Below are positions 59,976-64,000 of a stretch of 64,000 nucleotides of DNA, one piece after another. A program made the translations under genes and the position numbers. Below the pieces are notes generated by a model, which saw nothing but the letters and a program-made list of their open reading frames with translations, did no database searches and had not been told where the DNA came from. Position 1 is the stretch's first letter, and each line of letters begins with the position of its first letter. The DNA is from an uncultured Dehalococcoidia bacterium (GTDB lineage Bacteria > Chloroflexota > Dehalococcoidia > Lucifugimonadales > UBA1123), in assembly GCA_951812505.1 (NCBI GenBank), contig CATOSI010000003.1:310001-374000 (forward strand). Direction: 5' to 3'.

Positions 59976-61853
59976 CTAAGCCTCTACCTGAACAGTAACT
60001 ATGTCTATACCATGGTATTTCTTGTGTCGCACCGAAGACGCGTAATGACGCAGAAGACGGAACGACATTTCGCCCACGTCGGGCGTCTCGGCCTGATCAC
60101 TCATGAACGCGATCCGGTCTTCGATATTTTCTTCTTCGAACACTGCCAGAAATTCCATCTCCACCGTCCCTGCGTCGGGTCTCGCAATTACTATAAGACG
60201 CCGGGCTTTATCCTTCTCGTAATCGTCGCCCAGTTGCAACATGCTCGACAGCGTCTCCTCCCCGGCGGCACACAACCGTTCCGTCGAGGCATCGTTCCAC
60301 CCCATCCCTGAGGCGATTTCGCGGAGGAAGACATCTATGTTGTGAAGCGTTGCTATGTCAAGGTAGCCTTCAAGGCGTCTGCGGCGAGGACCTGCCAATT
60401 CGAGAACTGACGACAGCAGTACCGCTACAAGCACCCCGGCGACGACACTGCTCCCTAACGCCGCTCCCCAGGGGGCACCCAGCACTCCCTCGAGGATATT
60501 CCGGGTCTGCAGGCCGACCCCGACTGACAGAGACAGCCCGACAATGAGTGCCTTGTGCTGATCGAGTCCGTCCTGAAAAACGGTCCGGAACCCTTCCACA
60601 AAGAGCATACCCATCACGATCATCAGGATCGACCCGGTCACCGACTGTGGTATTGTAGCGAGAATGGCGACTATCTTGGGCAGGAGTGCCAGCCCAATCA
60701 GTGCAGCTCCCACCGCGTATCCCACGCGCCGCGCGGCGACCCCGGTGAAGTTGATCAGCGCGATGGTCGAAGGCAGATACATAGCCACGGGGAGCAGTCC
60801 CGCTACCCCCGACAGCAGCATCCCTATGCCGCCGACGTTGAGCGTCCCCTGCACGGCCCGGAAGTCTATAGCCCGCGGTCTTCGCCAGGAGACCTGTTGA
60901 ATCACGGCCCCTTCGTTGCCGGACCTGACGGCTAACACGGCGCTCACGACGAGGAACACAATTAGTAGCGCCCAGAAGTCGCCGTTCAGAGCGGTACTCA
61001 AGCCGGGCCAGGCGGCGAACTCCGGGAGGGCAAACCAGGGGGCGTCGAGCGCTCGTTGGATATCGTACACCCCGAACAACACGGCGACGACGCAGCCCAG
61101 GACAATAGCTATGGGCATTGCCAGAAGTCGAATAAGACCAGATGCGCGCAGAGTCAGAAGCGCGGCGGCGGCCACCGTAGCCGTCCCCACAGCCGGACCG
61201 GCCATCGGAGACCCGCCCACGGACGCTTCGCCCATTCTGGCGAAGGCTATCGGCATGGCGGAGATCGCTATCATCATGAAGGCAACGCCGGAGACGACAG
61301 GGGTGATGATTCGGCGCAGTTGAGCAAGCCAGATGGCCATGGCGAACTGCGTAATCGAGGAGACGACTATCAGCGTCGCCATCAACGACAGCCCACCTTC
61401 TTCAACGGCCAGCACGCACACCGCCAGGAATGCTATGGTCGGACCCGACATAAGAATGTACCCGGGCCCCAGTCGTCCGATTCTGCTCGCCTGGAGAGCC
61501 GTGACAAGCCCGCCAATGGCCAGCGACGCGAACACTACCCACGACAGGTAACTTCCGCTCGTGTTGGCCGCCACCGCGAATGTGGTAACTATCGTGATTG
61601 TGTTTGATAGAACGATCACCACGCCCTGAAACGCGGCGCCAAGCGTCACAGGGAGAGGACTCTTCTCTCCCGGCTCGTAGTGTATGTGCTCATTGACTCG
61701 AATTGGCGCATACTCCGCAGGCAGGTACCAGGTTCTATTGACATTATATGCTTTTCCCTGCCCGAAGGGTGTTGCGGTAGGGGAAATAACTACACCCCGC
61801 ATCCCTGGATTGCCTGGCGGCGAGCCCTTCGGGGTTCCCGTCCCCGTTTTCAC
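59976..61853 (-). CDS. Xanthine/uracil permease with fused C-terminal ATPase-like domain
   Basis: The frame encodes 625 aa. Residues about 70-480 are a nucleobase:cation symporter-2 permease with about 12-14 helices (LGAAFQGVVIVLSNTITIV; LGPGYILMSGPTIAFLAVCV; MYLPSTIALINFTGVAARRVGYAVGA). Residues about 490-625 form a soluble domain beginning LEGYLDIATLHNIDVFLREIA and ending FRLLRHYASSVRHKKYHGIDIV. That domain resembles HATPase/anti-sigma-like folds; this is tentative. The first about 40 codons lie in the MITE at 61731-61897, so the native start has been replaced or is unclear. Possibly the fused domain senses the nucleotide state or regulates uptake. Confidence 0.82.
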   Translation of the reverse strand: MKTGTGTPKGSPPGNPGMRGVVISPTATPFGQGKAYNVNRTWYLPAEYAPIRVNEHIHYEPGEKSPLPVTLGAAFQGVVIVLSNTITIVTTFAVAANTSGSYLSWVVFASLAIGGLVTALQASRIGRLGPGYILMSGPTIAFLAVCVLAVEEGGLSLMATLIVVSSITQFAMAIWLAQLRRIITPVVSGVAFMMIAISAMPIAFARMGEASVGGSPMAGPAVGTATVAAAALLTLRASGLIRLLAMPIAIVLGCVVAVLFGVYDIQRALDAPWFALPEFAAWPGLSTALNGDFWALLIVFLVVSAVLAVRSGNEGAVIQQVSWRRPRAIDFRAVQGTLNVGGIGMLLSGVAGLLPVAMYLPSTIALINFTGVAARRVGYAVGAALIGLALLPKIVAILATIPQSVTGSILMIVMGMLFVEGFRTVFQDGLDQHKALIVGLSLSVGVGLQTRNILEGVLGAPWGAALGSSVVAGVLVAVLLSSVLELAGPRRRRLEGYLDIATLHNIDVFLREIASGMGWNDASTERLCAAGEETLSSMLQLGDDYEKDKARRLIVIARPDAGTVEMEFLAVFEEENIEDRIAFMSDQAETPDVGEMSFRLLRHYASSVRHKKYHGIDIVTVQVEA

Positions 61854-61897
61854 GAGGACAAGCTTTCATGGGAATGACGAGAAATGTCAACAGGACC
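61731..61897. mobile_element. MITE copy 3, overlapping the permease 5' end
   Basis: Inverted ends GGTTCTATTGACATT and (reverse complement of the right) GGTCCTGTTGACATT. The interior has the extended palindrome shared with 10002-10050. The TA target duplication is not preserved (CA and TC flank it). Confidence 0.78.
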
Positions 61898-61988
61898 TCA
61901 ACACTTGTAAATTCGCCGCGAGCCATTTGGACGACGCCTGCAAATTAGGATAGTACTGTTTATATGTCAAGCGCGCCTGGATCGTCTC

Positions 61989-62017
61989 TTGACAGTAGGC
62001 AACTTCTGCGAGATAGT
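61989..62017 (+). promoter_or_regulatory. Promoter of the MarR/ABC exporter operon
   Basis: TTGACA (61989-61994), a perfect -35, is 17 bp from GATAGT (62012-62017). The first start codon is 31 bp on. The -10 overlaps the palindrome at 62013-62035. Confidence 0.6.
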
Positions 62018-62035
62018 TAGTATATACCTAACTAT
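62013..62035. promoter_or_regulatory. Likely MarR operator
   Basis: ATAGTTAG (62013-62020) and CTAACTAT (62028-62035) form a perfect 8-bp inverted repeat with 7-bp spacer. It overlaps the -10 and start region, so the adjacent MarR protein could repress its own operon here. Confidence 0.7.
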
Positions 62036-62047
62036 TAGGATGGCTCA

Positions 62048-62551
62048 ATGCAATCTCGTGAGGAGTTGGTCGAGAAGCTGGTAGAGCGGATGACGCGCAT
62101 TCAGAGGCACCTGCGAGCCAGACGCGCGGCGGCGTGGCTGGAGCAGGATCTCACGATGCAGCAGGCTAAGACGCTCTTCTTCCTGTCGGACGGGCCGCGT
62201 CGAATGTCGGGCATCGCAAAGCGTTTCGGCGTGGAGACGCCGTCCGCCACGACGATGATAGACCGGCTGGTGGCAAAGAGACTCGTGGAACGCGGGCAGG
62301 ACCCTTCGGACCGGCGCGCCGTCGTCTGCTCGCTCACGGAGGCGGGCAGGGAGACGGTGGAGAGGTTCTGGTCGCTGCGGTCGGCGAGGTTCGAGGAACT
62401 TGCCGCGGAACTCAGCGCGGAGGAGCTCGCCGACGTCGTCTCGGCCATGGAGACCATGGTCGCTGCCATTGATCGGCTGCATTCCGGGGACGGGGCGGAC
62501 AGGCGCGGACGGCCAGGCCGGGAAACGCGAGTCGGAGAGGGCGACCAATGA
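62048..62551 (+). CDS. MarR family transcriptional regulator
   Basis: This 167-aa winged-helix protein has the core QQAKTLFFLSDGPRRMSGIAKRFG, the recognition helix VETPSATTMIDRLVAKRLVERG and the wing DPSDRRAVVCSLTEAGRE, with a dimerisation helix at the end (AEELADVVSAMETMVAAI). Probably represses itself and the exporter until a ligand binds. ATG 62048; the stop overlaps the ABC gene start. Confidence 0.93.
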   Translation: MQSREELVEKLVERMTRIQRHLRARRAAAWLEQDLTMQQAKTLFFLSDGPRRMSGIAKRFGVETPSATTMIDRLVAKRLVERGQDPSDRRAVVCSLTEAGRETVERFWSLRSARFEELAAELSAEELADVVSAMETMVAAIDRLHSGDGADRRGRPGRETRVGEGDQ

Positions 62552-64000
62552 GTGTGCTTATTCGTCTGACGAAGTACGCCTTCAGGCACAAGTGGTACCT
62601 GATTGGCGCATACGCGACGATGACGGCGTCCAGCCTTTCGGCGCTTGTCGTGCCCCGTATGCTGGGTGAAGCCATAGACGAGGCGCTTGCCAGCGGCCTT
62701 CAGAGCCGTCTGTTCATGCTGGCGGCCGTGATAGTCGTATTCAGCCTCCTCAGGGGCGTGTTCTCCTACGGCCAGCGGTATCTCTCGGAGTCGCTCTCGC
62801 AGAGGAGCGCCTACGACCTCAGGGAAGACTTCTTCAGAAAACTCCAGGGTATGAGCTTTGGCTTCTTCGACAAGGAACAGACTGGCGACCTCATGTCCAA
62901 GGCCACCCAGGACGTGGAGGCGGTCCGCATGTTCATCAGCATGGGCATGGTGCGCGGCATCTCCATATTCGTGACGCTGGGCGCCGTCCTGACGATCATG
63001 GCGGTCACGAACTGGCGGCTCACGCTGGTCAGCGCGGCCTTCCTGCCGCTCATACTGTGGAGAGCGCTTTCCATGTCCAGGACGCTCCGCCCGATCTGGA
63101 TGAGAGTACAGGTGGAGATGGGGGCAATGACCACCGTGCTGCAGGAGAACCTGTCGGGCATGAGGGTGGTCAAGGCTTTCGGAGCGCGGTCTTTCGAGGA
63201 GGCCAAGTTCAACTCCAGGGCGGACGCGATAGCCAGGCTCACATACTCAGCGACGCGCCTCTTCGCGTCGCAGGGGTCGCTAATGACATTCATATTCACC
63301 TCGGCCACCGGCGCGATCCTCTGGTACGGCGGTCGTGAGGTCGCCGCCGACAGGCTGACTCCGGGCGAGCTAGCGTCGTTCATACTATTCATGGGGCTGC
63401 TTGGGATGCCGGTTAGGATGAGCGGGTGGCTGATGAACACTCTCTCCCGCGCATCCTCGGCGGGACAACGGTTGTACGATGTTCTGGATGCCGAGTCGCC
63501 CGTAACTCAGAAGCCGGACGCCGTCCCACTGCCGCGAGTGGCGGGCCGCGTCGCATTCGAGAACGTATCGGTCGAATATGATGAGGGCGGAAGCGCGGCG
63601 CACGACATCAACTTCGACGTGCAGCCAGGTCAGATGGTCGCTCTGCTGGGCGGGCCGGGATCGGGCAAGACCACCATAGCCCACGTCATCCCCCGTTTCT
63701 ACGACGTCTCTGCGGGTCGGATCACCATAGACGGCTATGACGTCAGGGACGTCACACTCTCGTCGCTCAGGCGCAACGTCGGAATCGTCATGCAGGACGT
63801 GTTCGTCTTCGCCGCCAGTATCAAGGACAATATCGCCTACGGGCTGGACGATGTGGACATGGATGAGGTCGTCAGGGCCGCGAAGGTTGCCCAGCTCCAC
63901 GACTTCATCGAGGGTCTGCCCGACGGTTACGACACCTGGGTCGGCGAGCGGGGGGTTACTCTTTCGGGCGGCCAGAGGCAGCGCCTGGCAATAGCCAGAA
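62548..64000 (+). CDS. ABC exporter, fused permease-ATPase (3' end cut off)
   Basis: The first 484 residues are present. Residues about 15-310 hold a six-helix ABC-1 membrane domain (FRHKWYLIGAYATMTASSLSALVVP; FFDKEQTGDLMSKATQDVEAVR). The ATPase domain begins with VAFENVSVEYDEGG and Walker A LLGGPGSGKTT, the Q-loop VGIVMQDVFVFA, and the signature LSGGQRQRLAIAR just before the window ends. It likely exports drugs or lipids as a dimer, possibly with a second ABC half beyond the edge. Coupled to the MarR gene by an ATGA overlap. Confidence 0.93.
   Translation, partial: MSVLIRLTKYAFRHKWYLIGAYATMTASSLSALVVPRMLGEAIDEALASGLQSRLFMLAAVIVVFSLLRGVFSYGQRYLSESLSQRSAYDLREDFFRKLQGMSFGFFDKEQTGDLMSKATQDVEAVRMFISMGMVRGISIFVTLGAVLTIMAVTNWRLTLVSAAFLPLILWRALSMSRTLRPIWMRVQVEMGAMTTVLQENLSGMRVVKAFGARSFEEAKFNSRADAIARLTYSATRLFASQGSLMTFIFTSATGAILWYGGREVAADRLTPGELASFILFMGLLGMPVRMSGWLMNTLSRASSAGQRLYDVLDAESPVTQKPDAVPLPRVAGRVAFENVSVEYDEGGSAAHDINFDVQPGQMVALLGGPGSGKTTIAHVIPRFYDVSAGRITIDGYDVRDVTLSSLRRNVGIVMQDVFVFAASIKDNIAYGLDDVDMDEVVRAAKVAQLHDFIEGLPDGYDTWVGERGVTLSGGQRQRLAIAR

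Overview
The window looks like a chromosomal segment of a Chloroflexota-type bacterium, perhaps SAR202/Dehalococcoidia-like. This is inferred from gene content, not proven: moderately high GC, many TTG and GTG starts, two dipeptide-type ABC operons (one binding protein has a long repetitive 'PGETVV' linker), two MoxR/DUF58 clusters, a PYROXD2-like oxidoreductase, an A-T-R carboxylate reductase and lone metabolic hydrolases. Housekeeping genes (dnaE, a pfk-type kinase, ogt, crcB) sit among many mobile elements and decaying genes.

Layout. 1-4.9 kb: a truncated branched-chain amino-acid binding protein, dienelactone hydrolase, DinB protein, a PD-(D/E)xK nuclease, a small TA-flanked MITE and an aldo/keto reductase. 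4.9-8.7 kb: a complete 3.8-kb transposon with perfect 21-bp inverted ends and an 8-bp target duplication. It carries a membrane protein, a DNA methyltransferase fused to an HNH domain, a second HNH protein, a 44-aa peptide and an IS6-like DDE transposase. 8.8-10 kb: an IS110 element with a candidate bridge RNA. 10.2-16.8 kb: a hypothetical protein, then moxR, DUF58, a transglutaminase-like membrane protein and ogt. 16.8-25 kb: DUF2007, dnaE, DM13, an MFS exporter, antitoxin and pfk remnants, and TauE. 25.1-27.7 kb: a second complete transposon (IS1595 type, 24-bp ends, 8-bp duplication) carrying a Dam-like methylase, a PD-(D/E)xK endonuclease and a zinc-ribbon peptide. 27.7-32 kb: a graveyard of ASCH, phosphotransferase and IS256 pseudogenes, plus one intact proteasome-like hydrolase. 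32-44.6 kb: an A-T-R reductase and two ABC operons, with an orphan copy of the IS110 non-coding RNA region between them. 44.7-47.8 kb: HAD, pfk and DUF3179, translationally coupled. 48.1-52.5 kb: a second moxR/DUF58/DUF4129/TauE cluster. 52.5-64 kb: crcB, class-III aminotransferase, DUF423, PYROXD2, an alpha/beta hydrolase, small-molecule kinase and monooxygenase-like genes, a xanthine/uracil permease with a fused ATPase-like domain, and a MarR-regulated ABC exporter cut by the window end.

The most striking signals are these. (1) The DUF3179 gene is interrupted only by an in-frame TGA that replaces the first Cys of its conserved CPLC motif. A hairpin with a GGUCU apical loop follows at the spacing of a bacterial SECIS, so this is a candidate selenoprotein. 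(2) Two unrelated transposons, both with intact ends and target duplications, carry complete restriction-modification-like cargo translationally coupled to or directly abutting the transposase. (3) The IS110 non-coding region recurs as a transposase-less copy 30 kb away with compensatory-looking changes. (4) MITEs and palindromic repeats have been recruited into the coding ends of neighbouring genes.
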